A DNA stretch of 64,000 bases from Erysipelotrichaceae bacterium 66202529 (GTDB taxonomy: Bacteria; Bacillota_I; Bacilli_A; Erysipelotrichales; Erysipelotrichaceae): the NCBI GenBank assembly GCA_017161075.1, contig CP046174.1, forward strand, positions 2,480,001-2,544,000, written 5' to 3'. Below are positions 51,240 through 60,921 of this stretch, piece by piece; position 1 is the first letter of the stretch; each line of letters begins with the position of its first letter. The notes under the pieces are model-generated. The model was not told the DNA's origin, did not search any database, and worked only from the letters and a program-made list of their open reading frames with translations. The position numbers and the translations under genes were made by a program.

Positions 51240-51796
51240 TCTGTCAGCTCCTTTCGATAATAGGTTATACGGGTAATGCCATAGGTGACATCCTTAACCT
51301 TATGCAAGGCACCGACCTGCTCCGGGAATTCATCCTCCTTCAGGCTTTCGCACACGATATCGCCCTGCTCCTTCACCATATCATGTGCATCCAGATACTG
51401 CAGGATCCAGAGAATCTGCTGCTTCTTATAAGGAGGATCTATATACACCAGATCAAAGGTCTGTTCACTCCTTGAAGCCTGCTCCAGCACCTGACGGTAA
51501 TCCATCTTCCATATCGTCACGCGGTTCTCAACGCCCAGCACCTTCACATTTTTGCGAATCGTGGAAATAGCGGAATAGCTGACATCACTAATCAGAGCAT
51601 GCTCCATGCCGCGGGAAATCGCCTCCAGTGACATGTTGCCGCTTCCGCCGAACAAATCCAGCATACTCCCTCCTTCAAAATAAGGGCCGATGCGGGAAAA
51701 TATGGCACCCTTTATTTTATCCGTTGTAGGCCGTGTGTTATTGCCTTCGACAGCCGAAATCACACGGGATCGAAATTCCCCTGCAACAATTCTCAT
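51236..51796 (-). CDS. rsmD: 16S rRNA (guanine966-N2)-methyltransferase
   Basis: A 186-residue RsmD: MRIVAGEFRSRVI at the start, RPTTDKIKGAIFS, the SAM loop LDLFGGSGNMSLEAISRG, and the catalytic IDPPYKK (NPPY-type). ATG 51796 is nine bases after AAGGAG; a longer in-frame form is rejected because it lacks family sequence. Confidence 0.94.
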   Translation of the reverse strand: MRIVAGEFRSRVISAVEGNNTRPTTDKIKGAIFSRIGPYFEGGSMLDLFGGSGNMSLEAISRGMEHALISDVSYSAISTIRKNVKVLGVENRVTIWKMDYRQVLEQASRSEQTFDLVYIDPPYKKQQILWILQYLDAHDMVKEQGDIVCESLKEDEFPEQVGALHKVKDVTYGITRITYYRKELTE

Positions 51797-51903
51797 TTTT
51801 TTCAACTCCTTATGTATAAAGCAAATGGATACGGGAAGTATAATAGTGCAGCCGGTAAAACGGCTGTTACCCCCCAATCTTTGTTTCTCCTCTTCCCTTT
51901 CTT

Positions 51904-51936
51904 AAAGAGCCCTTTACCCCTTAGGGCTCTTTTTTA
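51904..51936. terminator. Hairpin between the FtsW/RodA gene and rsmD
   Basis: AAAGAGCCC/GGGCTCTTT with an 11-nt loop. T6 follows on the plus strand, only T3 within the stem on the minus strand; on the minus strand it starts at the upstream gene's stop. It may terminate minus transcription partially. Confidence 0.45.
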
Positions 51937-53175
51937 TTTATTCGGGATTTGTGCTTTTGTCGCAGCACTGACGGCCACGCTGCCCTGTCTGCGAATTCTT
52001 GCGATTACCGACTGGGAAATACCGATTGCCGTCATGATGGACATCAGCGAGGAGCCGCCGCTCGATATAAACAGCAGTGGAACACCAGTCAGCGGAATCA
52101 GACCACTAATTCCTCCGACATTTAATGTAAAGTGGATGAAGATGTACATAGCAGTACCAACCAGAATGATTTTATATCCCTCACTCTTTGTGTGAAATGC
52201 ATAGTAAAACAAACGCTGCAAAATGATCACATAGCCCAGAATGACAATTAAAAGGCCGAATATTCCAAGCTCCTCTACAATAATGGAAAGAATAAAGTCA
52301 TTATCCGACTGTGTCAGATAGCCGTACTTTTGAATGGAATTACCCAGTCCCACACCGGTGAAGCCACTGCGTGCGAAGCCATACAGACCGTTGATCAGCT
52401 GATATCCGTTGTTATGCGGGTCTGTGAACGGGTTTAAGGCATTTTCAATACGCACCGCAACGTGCTGCAAGGGCCCGATATTGTTCAAGAAATTGATAAC
52501 CGGCTCACTCATGATAAATACGATACTGATACAGCCGACCACAAGCCCCAGCCGTACCCAGCGCTGCTGCTTCCGCAAGCTGCTGTGCGAAGGAATCAGA
52601 AAGCAGATAGCACAAAGCAAAATCAGTACAAAGAGGGTTCCAAGATCCTTTTGAAGCAGAATCGCCGCTGCTATCACCAGAAAGAAATATACGGGAATCC
52701 GGACAATCGTCCAAAATTTAAACTTCCGCTTGCGAGCAGTCAGCTCCACAAACACCGCCATGACAACAACCATATAAACCTTTGCGAACTCAGAGGGCTG
52801 AATCGTCATTTCTCCCAGACCAGGCACCGGAATACGGATCCATGCCTTGCTTCCGAGAACACCTTTAAAAAACTGGGTGGAAAACAGAGCGATGATGATG
52901 CCGATTCCAAAAATCGGAAACAGCTTCTGCGCCCGCTTCATCGTAAAGTTATTCGCAAAAAAGGTCATCAGCGCATAGGATATGACGATGAAAAACAGCT
53001 GCTTCGCCAGAACCTTAGGGATGATATAGGGATCCTTTGTCGTATTTCCGACATTGGTGGATACGATCATCAGGGTACCGAACAGGATCAGAATCAGCAC
53101 CGCAAACTGCATCAGAAAATCAAATTTTTTCGGCATTTTCAATGTCAATACAATATTTTTTATTCGCATGCGCAT
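51934..53175 (-). CDS. FtsW/RodA/SpoVE-family peptidoglycan polymerase
   Basis: A SEDS-family glycosyltransferase of 413 residues with about 10 spans. Signature blocks are QPSEFAKVYMVV, LQKDLGTLFVLI, DNDFILSIIVEELGIFG and the C-terminal GVPLLFISSGGSSLMSIMTAIG. This is the FtsW/SpoVE-like subgroup rather than RodA by the ISSGGSS motif, but the partner PBP is not adjacent. AGGAG precedes two possible ATGs (53175 and 53169). Confidence 0.9.
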   Translation of the reverse strand: MRMRIKNIVLTLKMPKKFDFLMQFAVLILILFGTLMIVSTNVGNTTKDPYIIPKVLAKQLFFIVISYALMTFFANNFTMKRAQKLFPIFGIGIIIALFSTQFFKGVLGSKAWIRIPVPGLGEMTIQPSEFAKVYMVVVMAVFVELTARKRKFKFWTIVRIPVYFFLVIAAAILLQKDLGTLFVLILLCAICFLIPSHSSLRKQQRWVRLGLVVGCISIVFIMSEPVINFLNNIGPLQHVAVRIENALNPFTDPHNNGYQLINGLYGFARSGFTGVGLGNSIQKYGYLTQSDNDFILSIIVEELGIFGLLIVILGYVIILQRLFYYAFHTKSEGYKIILVGTAMYIFIHFTLNVGGISGLIPLTGVPLLFISSGGSSLMSIMTAIGISQSVIARIRRQGSVAVSAATKAQIPNK

Positions 53176-53309
53176 TCCTCTCCTTTTTCATTTCTCATGT
53201 ATCTTTTATAATATCATAGATTCCATGTTTTTTCACAATAATTTCGCAAAACACTTCCATTCTCGAAGAAAAGCGTTTAAAATAGTATGGTAAGAAAAGG
53301 AGTTTGCAT

Positions 53310-53864
53310 ATGAGTTTGAACTATGATGATATTGTAAAGGATACAGATGCAATCGTTCGTACGAAAAGTGAAGTCGTAAAGCTTCCCCTCACTGCTGAGG
53401 ATGAAGCACTGCTGATGGACATGCTCAGCTACGTCCGGGATTCTCAGGATGCAGAGCTAGCTGAGGCGAATAACCTGCGCCCTGCAGTGGGAATCGCTGC
53501 CATACAGCTTGGTGTGGCAAAGCGGATGCTGGCTGTTGTGGTGCCCAATGATGAGGATATTGATGAATATGCGCTCGTCAATCCGCGTATCATTTCAGAA
53601 TCAGTACAGCGCGCCTATCTGAAAAACGGAGAGGGCTGTCTGTCTGTTGAGAAGGAGCATGAAGGGATCGTGCCAAGAGCTGCACGTATAACAGTAAAGG
53701 GCTATGACCTTCTGCAAAAGCAGGAAATCACAATCAAGGCGAAGAACTATCTTGCCATTGTCCTTCAGCATGAAATCGACCATTTTTCAGGAACGTTGTT
53801 TTATGACCGCATAAACAAACAGGATCCATGGCGGGAGGATCCAAACGCAATCGTCATTGAATAA
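53310..53864 (+). CDS. def: Peptide deformylase
   Basis: Removes the formyl group from nascent proteins. The 184-residue product is of type II length. Motif 1 is AVGIAAIQLG (canonical GxGxAAxQ, with the first Gly replaced by Ala), motif 2 EGCLSVEKE, and motif 3 QHEIDHFSG (metal HExDH). ATG 53310 follows AAAAGGAG; a TTG six bases upstream is less likely. Confidence 0.94.
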   Translation: MSLNYDDIVKDTDAIVRTKSEVVKLPLTAEDEALLMDMLSYVRDSQDAELAEANNLRPAVGIAAIQLGVAKRMLAVVVPNDEDIDEYALVNPRIISESVQRAYLKNGEGCLSVEKEHEGIVPRAARITVKGYDLLQKQEITIKAKNYLAIVLQHEIDHFSGTLFYDRINKQDPWREDPNAIVIE

Positions 53865-53887
53865 TGCTCAGAAATGAGCATTTTCTT
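53863..53887 (+). terminator. Terminator of def
   Basis: AATGCTC/GAGCATT followed by TTCTT, beginning inside the stop codon. Confidence 0.6.
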
Positions 53888-53991
53888 ATGGCTGAAGCGC
53901 CGATTTTGAGAAATGATACGCGCTTACATAGGGGAATCACCAGGAAAACACGTTTATTTTTTCAAAGTATTATGCACCATGCCTCTGGGTA

Positions 53992-54000
53992 TGCTATAAT
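53992..54000 (+). promoter_or_regulatory. Extended -10 promoter of rnj
   Basis: TGCTATAAT; no good -35. About 55 bases before the rnj ATG. Confidence 0.4.
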
Positions 54001-54054
54001 AGTAAAAGATATCAGGTGCAGATTCATTTTTGATATGTAAGAAAGGAGTTATTT

Positions 54055-55893
54055 ATGAATAACAATCATCGTAATAATAGAAGTACTGCACCGAGAAACA
54101 ATCAGGAGACTACAAAGAACAGTTATAATAAAATAAGTACGGAACGCGGAGATACACTCATCTATGCTATGGGTGGTCTGGGCGAAGTCGGTAAAAATAT
54201 GTACTGCTTTGAACACGAGAACGAGATACTGATTATCGATTCTGGTGTTCGTTTTCCTGAGGAAAACCTTCTCGGTGTTGATTATGTCATACCGGATTAC
54301 AACTATCTGGTAAAAAACAACCGAAAAAGAAAAATTCTTGTCATTACCCACGGACATGAAGATCACATCGGTGGTATCCCCTTTTTGTTAAAGAGTGTGG
54401 ATATCGAGGCAATCTATGCCCCTGCCTTTGCGGTGGCACTGATTAACAAGAAGCTGGAGGAGCGCAGAATGCTGCGCAGTGTGAAAATCATTGAAATCAA
54501 TGATCGCAGCTCTGTTAAAATGCAGCACTTTACCTGCGGATTCTTTAATACAACGCATTCTATTCCTGATTCACTGGGAATTTTAATCAATACACCGAAC
54601 GGACGTATCGTTCATACCGGTGACTTCAAATTTGACCTTACCCCGGTAGGAACCAATTCCGATTATCAGGTCATGGCTTATATGGGACAGATCGGTGTTG
54701 ACCTGCTGCTGAGTGATTCCACCAATTCCGGTGTAGAGGATTTCTCTATTTCCGAGAAAAAGGTAGCGGCTGAAATCCTGGATACAATGAAGAAAACGAA
54801 CGGTCGTCTGATCGTCGCAACCTTTGCTTCCAACGTATACCGGGTTTCCCAGATTCTGGAGGCTGCCGTTGCCTGCGGCAGGAAGGTTATTATTTTCGGG
54901 CGCAGTATGGAAAACGTGGTTACCATCGGGCGCAAAATGGGCAAAATCAAGGTCGGCGAGCAGCATTTCCTCAGTCCGGATCAGCTGTCCCGCACACCTG
55001 CGAATAAGACCTGTATCGTTTGTACTGGAAGTCAGGGAGAGCCGCTGGCTGCCCTGTCCCGTATTGCGAACGGAACGCACCGTTACATCAAGCTGATACC
55101 GGGAGATACCGTGGTGTTCTCCTCCAGTCCGATTCCAGGCAATGGAGCCAGTGTCAACCAGGTTGTCAATAAGCTGTTTCGTGCCGGTGCCAATGTTTTG
55201 ACCAAATCCATTTTGAGTAACCTGCATACCACAGGACATGCCTCCCAGGAGGAACAAAAGCTCATGCTGCAGCTGATTAAGCCAAAATATTTCATGCCGA
55301 TCCATGGTGAATACAAAATGCTGGTACAGCATAAGGAGACCGGTAAGGAAACCGGGCTTGCGGATGACCACATCTTCACCTGTGCAAACGGGGATGTACT
55401 GATCCTGCGCAATCACCAAGTGTTTGAAAGCAGCTTCCGTATTCAGGCGGATGACATCTATGTGGATGGAAACGACATCAGCGGTGTTTCCACAGCGGTA
55501 TTAAAGGATCGTACCATTCTGGCAGACAACGGTCTGGTTGCCGCCATCATCGCTATTGATTCCAAGGAAAACAAGGTGCTGTGCAAGCCGGTGATCGTAT
55601 CCCGAGGCTTTGTCTTTATCAAGGATTCCCAGGGATTGCTGCGGGAAGCAGAACAGATCGTATACGCTGCTTTAAACGAAAAGATGAAAGAACGGACAAC
55701 CTTCTCCGAGCTGAAAAACTGCGTACGCTCCACACTGGAGCCGTTCCTGTACAATAAGACGCACCGTAATCCGATCGTCATTCCGGTTATCATCAATTCC
55801 AAAACGGCAATGGCTGCCATGGCACAGGCGAGAGCTGCCAGACAGACAAAACGTCCAATGAAAAAGAAGGAACCGCAAAACGCACAATCCTAG
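54055..55893 (+). CDS. rnj: Ribonuclease J
   Basis: A 5'-3' exo- and endoribonuclease for mRNA decay and rRNA maturation. The 612-residue product has metallo-beta-lactamase motifs GGLGEVGKNMY, THGHEDHIGGIPFLL (HxHxDH) and HTGDFKFD, then the beta-CASP region and HGEYKML, and a C-terminal domain. A polar N-terminal extension of about 30 residues and a basic tail frame the core. Only one copy is visible here, so RNase J1/J2 cannot be distinguished. Confidence 0.95.
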   Translation: MNNNHRNNRSTAPRNNQETTKNSYNKISTERGDTLIYAMGGLGEVGKNMYCFEHENEILIIDSGVRFPEENLLGVDYVIPDYNYLVKNNRKRKILVITHGHEDHIGGIPFLLKSVDIEAIYAPAFAVALINKKLEERRMLRSVKIIEINDRSSVKMQHFTCGFFNTTHSIPDSLGILINTPNGRIVHTGDFKFDLTPVGTNSDYQVMAYMGQIGVDLLLSDSTNSGVEDFSISEKKVAAEILDTMKKTNGRLIVATFASNVYRVSQILEAAVACGRKVIIFGRSMENVVTIGRKMGKIKVGEQHFLSPDQLSRTPANKTCIVCTGSQGEPLAALSRIANGTHRYIKLIPGDTVVFSSSPIPGNGASVNQVVNKLFRAGANVLTKSILSNLHTTGHASQEEQKLMLQLIKPKYFMPIHGEYKMLVQHKETGKETGLADDHIFTCANGDVLILRNHQVFESSFRIQADDIYVDGNDISGVSTAVLKDRTILADNGLVAAIIAIDSKENKVLCKPVIVSRGFVFIKDSQGLLREAEQIVYAALNEKMKERTTFSELKNCVRSTLEPFLYNKTHRNPIVIPVIINSKTAMAAMAQARAARQTKRPMKKKEPQNAQS

Positions 55894-55917
55894 ACAGTCA
55901 AACGACTGTCTTTTTTT
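55892..55917 (+). terminator. Terminator of rnj
   Basis: AGACAGTC/GACTGTCT with loop AAAC followed by T6, starting inside the stop codon. Confidence 0.8.
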
Positions 55918-55971
55918 ATGGTAATGCCTGCTGTTTTATGATAGAATAGTAAAGAATATGAGGTGTCAGTA

Positions 55972-56847
55972 ATGGTAAAAAAACTACTTAAAATCGTTTC
56001 TGTCCTGATACTTCTGGCTTTGATCGTCGCCGGCGTTTTTTTCTACTCTATCTATATTTCGGTAGATCGCGTCAACCTCAACTACCAGACGATTTCCTCC
56101 AGTAAGATACCAGAAGATATGAATGATTTAAAAATCGCATTTGTCAGCGATATTAAATACAATGAATATATGAATAAAGAGCGTTTGAGCAGTATGATCG
56201 GTAAGCTCAATACCGTAGGAGCAGATGTAGTGATCTTCGGCGGTGATATGTTTTCCAATCCGCAAACAAAGGCTCCGGATTCGCAAATGAGTAAGGATCT
56301 GACGACCATCCTGAAAAGCATTGATGCCCCGCTAGGTAAGTTTGCGGTGCTCGGTGATGAGGACTTGGCGAATGACAAGACAAAGAGCATCGTTTCTCAG
56401 ATTTTATATGACAGTGATTTTGAAATTTTGAGTGATACGAGTATTCGCCTTAGAAACAAGGGTGATTCCAGCATCTCATTGATTGGGCTTAACAATATGC
56501 TGAATGGAGATCCACAGCCGGATAAGGCGATGAAAAAGGTCAGTAAGGATGAATTCAACATTCTGCTTACACACTGTCCCGATATTGTGAAAACAAGCGG
56601 TATCAATACACAGTATCTCAATCTTATTATTGCAGGACATTCCCTGGGCGGACAGATTTATCTGCCGGTACTTGGGCCGCTGCATACGATGGATGGTGCA
56701 GCCACCTATAACCATGGTTCCTATGATATCAATGGTACAAGTCTTTATGTATCCAACGGTCTGGGCACCAAGGATATTGATATGCGTCTGATGGCTCCTC
56801 CGCAAATTCTGATATTTCGACTTCAGCATGAAGCCGCAAAGAACTGA
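55972..56847 (+). CDS. Metallophosphoesterase-like membrane protein with degenerate active site
   Basis: A 291-residue protein with an N-terminal anchor (VSVLILLALIVAGVFFYSIYI) and a YkuE-like calcineurin fold outside the membrane. The motif order is kept but ligands are altered: D60-x-K62 instead of DxH, GGD92 present, GDED at 128-131 instead of GNHD/E, THCPD present, and GHSLGGQ instead of GHxHGGQ. Most of the two-metal site is therefore lost, so catalysis is doubtful and a binding role is possible. ATG 55972 follows GAGGTG. Confidence 0.85.
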   Translation: MVKKLLKIVSVLILLALIVAGVFFYSIYISVDRVNLNYQTISSSKIPEDMNDLKIAFVSDIKYNEYMNKERLSSMIGKLNTVGADVVIFGGDMFSNPQTKAPDSQMSKDLTTILKSIDAPLGKFAVLGDEDLANDKTKSIVSQILYDSDFEILSDTSIRLRNKGDSSISLIGLNNMLNGDPQPDKAMKKVSKDEFNILLTHCPDIVKTSGINTQYLNLIIAGHSLGGQIYLPVLGPLHTMDGAATYNHGSYDINGTSLYVSNGLGTKDIDMRLMAPPQILIFRLQHEAAKN

Positions 56848-56864
56848 CAGCAGTCAGTTTTTTT
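56843..56864 (+). terminator. Terminator of the phosphoesterase-like gene
   Basis: ACTGAC/GTCAGT around AGCA followed by T6; the stop codon is inside the stem. Confidence 0.7.
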
Positions 56865-56922
56865 ATCGCCGTCCAGTGTAAAATAAAAAGACAAAGGAAG
56901 CATCAGGTTGTTTTCATGTTAA

Positions 56923-57009
56923 GGTACAAAAAGGAAATGACATTCAAAGGGTTTGATACCCCTCGATTCTTTTGTAGCTCACGATTCCCGTATAACCAGA
57001 GTCAAGAAA
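56923..57009. repeat. Interspersed intergenic repeat, copy B
   Basis: An 87-bp partner of 11199-11286, in the same orientation, again between convergent genes. It lies just downstream of the pheT terminator. The minus strand is open in one frame with SGY-x2-IVSYK conserved in both copies, so a coding fossil is possible. Confidence 0.6.
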
Positions 57010-57091
57010 GAACAAAACATCCTATACACGTTTTTTTCATGCTGTTTTACCTATCCACATGTGATATAACAATACAGGTCACAGAAATCAT

Positions 57092-57114
57092 AAAAAGGAT
57101 GGTGTCAGCCATCC
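57092..57114 (-). terminator. Terminator of pheST
   Basis: GGATGG/CCATCC around CTGACA followed by TTTTT on the minus strand. Confidence 0.75.
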
Positions 57115-57148
57115 CTTTTGTTAATGGATATGTTATCTGTGTTTGTGG

Positions 57149-59551
57149 TTAGGCACGCAGCTGTGCGTGTAAATCCTTTTCCAGTGTTTCCAGAATCTTG
57201 TTGTGAATTTCATTGATATCCGCATCCTTCAACGTGCGCTCTGCAGATTGGAAGACAATACGCAATGCAATGGATTTGCTTCCCTTCTCCACATGCTCAC
57301 CGGTATATACATCAAACACCTCTACGTTTTGAATGATGTTTTCCTTATGCAGCTTGCCGTTTTTCTTAATGCTAGTGATGATATCACCAACCTTAACCTC
57401 ATCCTTAACGACAAAGGCAAGGTCACGGCTGATGGATGGATATTTGCTGACTTCACTGAATTTTACCTTTTGCGGCTTATTCCTCAACAGCACCTCCAGA
57501 TTGATCTCCAGAGCCACTGTTTCTGCAATATCATAGTCCTGGGCCATTTTTGGATGAATCTGTCCGATGAGTCCAAGCAGCTCTCTGCCCAGATAGACCT
57601 CAGCACTGCGGTATGGATGGAAATGCTTTGTATCGGTATGATTTTCCTTGCATACTACACGGCTGCCATGATAGCCGATGCTGTCTAAAAGGGCTTCAAC
57701 AAGACCCTTCATCGTATAGAAATCAACCTCTACACGATAATTCTGCCACCGGTTTTCCTGTAATGCTCCGCTTGCCGCAACAGCCAGTCGCTCCTCGACA
57801 TGCCCCTTGCCGTATACATTGCTGATTTCAAACAATGCAATATCCTTTATGGAACGAGCCTGATTATACGCAACACATTCCAGCAGGCTTGGCAGAATGG
57901 AATCGCGGACATATTTATGATCCTCACTCATTGGCGCAGCCAGTTCAACAATGTCCTTCTGCGGCATTACCGCATCCTCTATTTCCTTCTGAGAAACTAG
58001 AGAATAGGTAACCGCTTCATTATATCCCAAGTCGGACAGCATACTCCTGTATTTTCTTCTCAGCTGCTGACGGCGGTTTAGCGCACCGACTGTGGAAGGC
58101 ATTTTCGGCATTGTGCTTGGCAGACGGTCATATCCAAGGATACGGATAATTTCCTCTGCAATGTCTGCTTCTATCGCCAAATCCATACGATAGCTTGGAA
58201 TCTTCACATGAATATCCGCATTGTTTTTCACCGGCTCCAGATGTAAATCATCCAGCACCTTTATGACCTCATCCTCCTGAAAATCCGTTCCCAAAAGGAT
58301 ATTGATCCGCTCCAGATTTACATCGAATTCCACCGGTGTATAGGAATTGCTGCCATACTGCTTCGTTTCTTCCAGTCCGTTCGCATCCGCGTATTCCACC
58401 AGCAGCTGTACGGCACGATCCATCGCTTTGTAGGTAGCCATTGGTTCAATGCCCTTCTGATAGCGGACACTGGCATCGGTTCCCAGATTCAAACGACGGC
58501 TAGTATTACGGATTGCCACATGGTTGAAGATTGCTGCCTCGATGATGATGCCTTTTGTTGTAGCTTCGATTTTGGAATCATCCCCGCCCATAATGCCGGC
58601 AATACCGATCGGCTTGCCCTCAGTGGTAATGACAATATCATCCTCCAGGATGTGATAGGTTTCCCCATCCAGTGCTGTATAATTAAAGTGCTGCTGATCC
58701 TTCACCGTGATTTCCTGTGCCGGAATGGCGTCGATGTCATAGAAATGCAGCGGCTGTCCGGTTTCCAGCATTACGATATTACTAATATCGACGACATTGT
58801 TGATTGACTTCATCCCGGCAGCCATTAACAGCTCACGCATCCATTTCGGAGAAGGCTTGATTGTTACTGAATTGATCACCTTACCAAGAAAGAGTGGACA
58901 TTTCTCTGTTTCACTCTGAACGATCAGTCTGCTTTTACCTCCGGTGTTTGCACTTCCTTCCACGTAAGGAAGACTGACCTCTTTATGCAGAATAGCCCCT
59001 GTTTCCAATGCCATAGACCAGGCTGCCATGCAGTCGTTACGATTCGGTGTCAGTCCGACATCGAGAATTTCATCGTCGAAGCCAAGATACGCGAGTGGAT
59101 TTTCATTTCCAACCGGTGCAGCTTCATCCAGCACCTCGATGCCGTTTTTGCTTTCCTCGCTTAACTGATGCGGATCTACTCCCAGCTCCAGTAAAGAACA
59201 AATCATACCATTGGATGCCTGTCCGCGGATCACACCCGCCTTGATTTCCCCATCGGGAAGCTTAGCTCCAACGCGTGCTACAATGACCTTCTGTCCTGCC
59301 GCAACATTTGGTGCTCCGCATACGATCTGCTCTGTCCTTTCACCAAGATCCACCTGGCATACATGCAGATGGTCAGAGTCCGGATGATCCTCACAGGTCA
59401 GCACCTTGCCGATTACCAGATTGCTTCCCTGGCTCATTTTTTCTATTCCTTCCACCTCAAGACCGGCAGAAGTGATTTTATCCGCGATTTCTTCAATACT
59501 CAAATCGGATATATCCATATACTGGCTCAGCCATTTTTTACTTATCTTCAT
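57149..59551 (-). CDS. pheT: Phenylalanyl-tRNA synthetase beta subunit
   Basis: The 800-residue beta chain of PheRS. In order: MKISKKWLSQYMDISDLS, an N-terminal tRNA-binding EMAP-like domain (VIGKVLTCEDHPDSDHLHVCQVDLG), the B3/B4 editing region (TPNRNDCMAAWSMALE), B5 (YRMDLAIEADIAEEIIRILGYD), a catalytic-like core, and the C-terminal FDX-ACB anticodon-binding domain. It lies 12 bases after pheS under T-box control. Confidence 0.97.
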   Translation of the reverse strand: MKISKKWLSQYMDISDLSIEEIADKITSAGLEVEGIEKMSQGSNLVIGKVLTCEDHPDSDHLHVCQVDLGERTEQIVCGAPNVAAGQKVIVARVGAKLPDGEIKAGVIRGQASNGMICSLLELGVDPHQLSEESKNGIEVLDEAAPVGNENPLAYLGFDDEILDVGLTPNRNDCMAAWSMALETGAILHKEVSLPYVEGSANTGGKSRLIVQSETEKCPLFLGKVINSVTIKPSPKWMRELLMAAGMKSINNVVDISNIVMLETGQPLHFYDIDAIPAQEITVKDQQHFNYTALDGETYHILEDDIVITTEGKPIGIAGIMGGDDSKIEATTKGIIIEAAIFNHVAIRNTSRRLNLGTDASVRYQKGIEPMATYKAMDRAVQLLVEYADANGLEETKQYGSNSYTPVEFDVNLERINILLGTDFQEDEVIKVLDDLHLEPVKNNADIHVKIPSYRMDLAIEADIAEEIIRILGYDRLPSTMPKMPSTVGALNRRQQLRRKYRSMLSDLGYNEAVTYSLVSQKEIEDAVMPQKDIVELAAPMSEDHKYVRDSILPSLLECVAYNQARSIKDIALFEISNVYGKGHVEERLAVAASGALQENRWQNYRVEVDFYTMKGLVEALLDSIGYHGSRVVCKENHTDTKHFHPYRSAEVYLGRELLGLIGQIHPKMAQDYDIAETVALEINLEVLLRNKPQKVKFSEVSKYPSISRDLAFVVKDEVKVGDIITSIKKNGKLHKENIIQNVEVFDVYTGEHVEKGSKSIALRIVFQSAERTLKDADINEIHNKILETLEKDLHAQLRA

Positions 59552-59563
59552 ATCTGCTTCCTC

Positions 59564-60604
59564 CTACTCGAACCGGTTGAACGTTTTCAGGAACCGAATG
59601 TCATTTGTATAGAAATTACGGATATCCGTGATTCCGTATTTCAGCATGGCCACACGCTCAATACCGATACCAAACGCAAAGCCGCTCAGCTTATCGGCGT
59701 CATAGCCTGCCATGGAGAGAACATTTGGATGTACCATTCCGGCTCCCAGAATTTCAATCCATCCGGTACCCTTACAAACCGGACAGCCCTTGCCGCCACA
59801 CACATGACAGCTGACATCAACCTCAACACTTGGCTCTGTAAACTGGAAATAGCTTGGACGGAAACGTATCACACGTTCCTCTCCGAACATTTTCTGTGCC
59901 AGAAACTGCAAAGTTCCCTTTAAATCTGACAGGGTGATATTTTCTCCGACAACCAGTCCCTCACATTGCATAAACTGATGGGAATGGGTCGCATCATCAT
60001 CATCGCGGCGATATACCTTCCCCGGACAGATAACCTTGATTAGCTCCTTACCCTCCTGCGCAAATTTCTCCAGCTGGCGGGTCTGAATTGCCGTTGTATG
60101 TGTCCGCAGTAGCTCCTCTGCGTTTATGTAGAAGGTATCCTGCATGTCACGGGCAGGATGATCCTTTGGTATATTTGCACGTTCAAAGTTGTAAAGATCC
60201 ATTTCCACTTCCGGGCCTTCCTCCACGGTATAGCCAAGTCCGATAAACAGATCCTCCATCTCCTGCTGGATAATCATCAGGGGATGCGCGTTTCCCAGCT
60301 TCGGCTTCTGACCGGATAAGGTAATATCAATTTTTTCATCCTCAATTTTCTTATCCATCTCCAGAACTTCCAATACTGTCTTACGCTGTTCAATAGCATT
60401 CGCAAGCAGGGCCTTTACCTCATTCACCTGCTGACCAAATGCCGGACGTTCCTCCTTAGGCAATTCCTTCATGGATTTCATAACTTCCTGAATCGGCCCC
60501 TTTTTCCCCAGATACAGCACCCGAAGCTGCTGCAGCTGAGCAAGATCTTCACATGCTTCAATGTTTGTAAGACCTTCTTCTTTAATGCTCGTAAGCTTTT
60601 CCAT
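59564..60604 (-). CDS. pheS: Phenylalanyl-tRNA synthetase alpha subunit
   Basis: The 346-residue catalytic subunit of class II PheRS. It has an N-terminal coiled coil, [19 protein letters not shown], motif 2 ([25 protein letters not shown]), and motif 3 ([17 protein letters not shown]). The zinc-like CPVC-type stretch [20 protein letters not shown] is typical. ATG 60604 is preferred over a TTG two codons upstream. Confidence 0.97.
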   Translation of the reverse strand: MEKLTSIKEEGLTNIEACEDLAQLQQLRVLYLGKKGPIQEVMKSMKELPKEERPAFGQQVNEVKALLANAIEQRKTVLEVLEMDKKIEDEKIDITLSGQKPKLGNAHPLMIIQQEMEDLFIGLGYTVEEGPEVEMDLYNFERANIPKDHPARDMQDTFYINAEELLRTHTTAIQTRQLEKFAQEGKELIKVICPGKVYRRDDDDATHSHQFMQCEGLVVGENITLSDLKGTLQFLAQKMFGEERVIRFRPSYFQFTEPSVEVDVSCHVCGGKGCPVCKGTGWIEILGAGMVHPNVLSMAGYDADKLSGFAFGIGIERVAMLKYGITDIRNFYTNDIRFLKTFNRFE

Positions 60605-60846
60605 ATTCAACTTCCTTTCTGCTTATAAAAAAAGCCACAAGACACAGGAACCCTGGCGGGCGGTACCATCCTGCTTCGTCTTGCGACACACTTACTTTCT
60701 GTCATGGATAACCGTCATGGAACGGGGGTGTATTAAACCCACTCACAGGTGAATTCATAAGGCCCTGCAGTATGCTGACTCTCAGTGTGTCATCAGCTCT
60801 CCCTGTCCTGCGGTTTCCAGATTACTACTCCTGCTCAACGTTTTCT
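60605..60846 (-). promoter_or_regulatory. T-box riboswitch (Phe) controlling pheST
   Basis: A minus-strand leader with an AGGATGGTACCGCC T-box sequence (around 60661-60673). The specifier region GAATTCACC carries a UUC Phe codon, and an AGGGAGAG segment lies upstream. The terminator stem spans about 60635-60686, ending in seven T residues (60633-60627). Uncharged tRNA-Phe should stabilise the antiterminator and allow pheST transcription. Confidence 0.9.
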
Positions 60847-60852
60847 TTTATT

Positions 60853-60881
60853 ATTATACAAAAATTAAGCATTGTTTACAA
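60853..60881 (-). promoter_or_regulatory. Promoter of T-box-pheST
   Basis: TTGTAA (60881-60876), 17 bases, TATAAT (60858-60853). Confidence 0.65.
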
Positions 60882-60921
60882 GCCTGATTTTGGCTTTTTT
60901 CTGCCTCTTCTGTTGTATGCT

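Noticed and set aside
60620..60690. T-box leader mistaken for a tRNA-like element
   Set aside because: The conserved GGTACC block, specifier and terminator identify it as a T-box riboswitch; no acceptor stem or anticodon arm is present.
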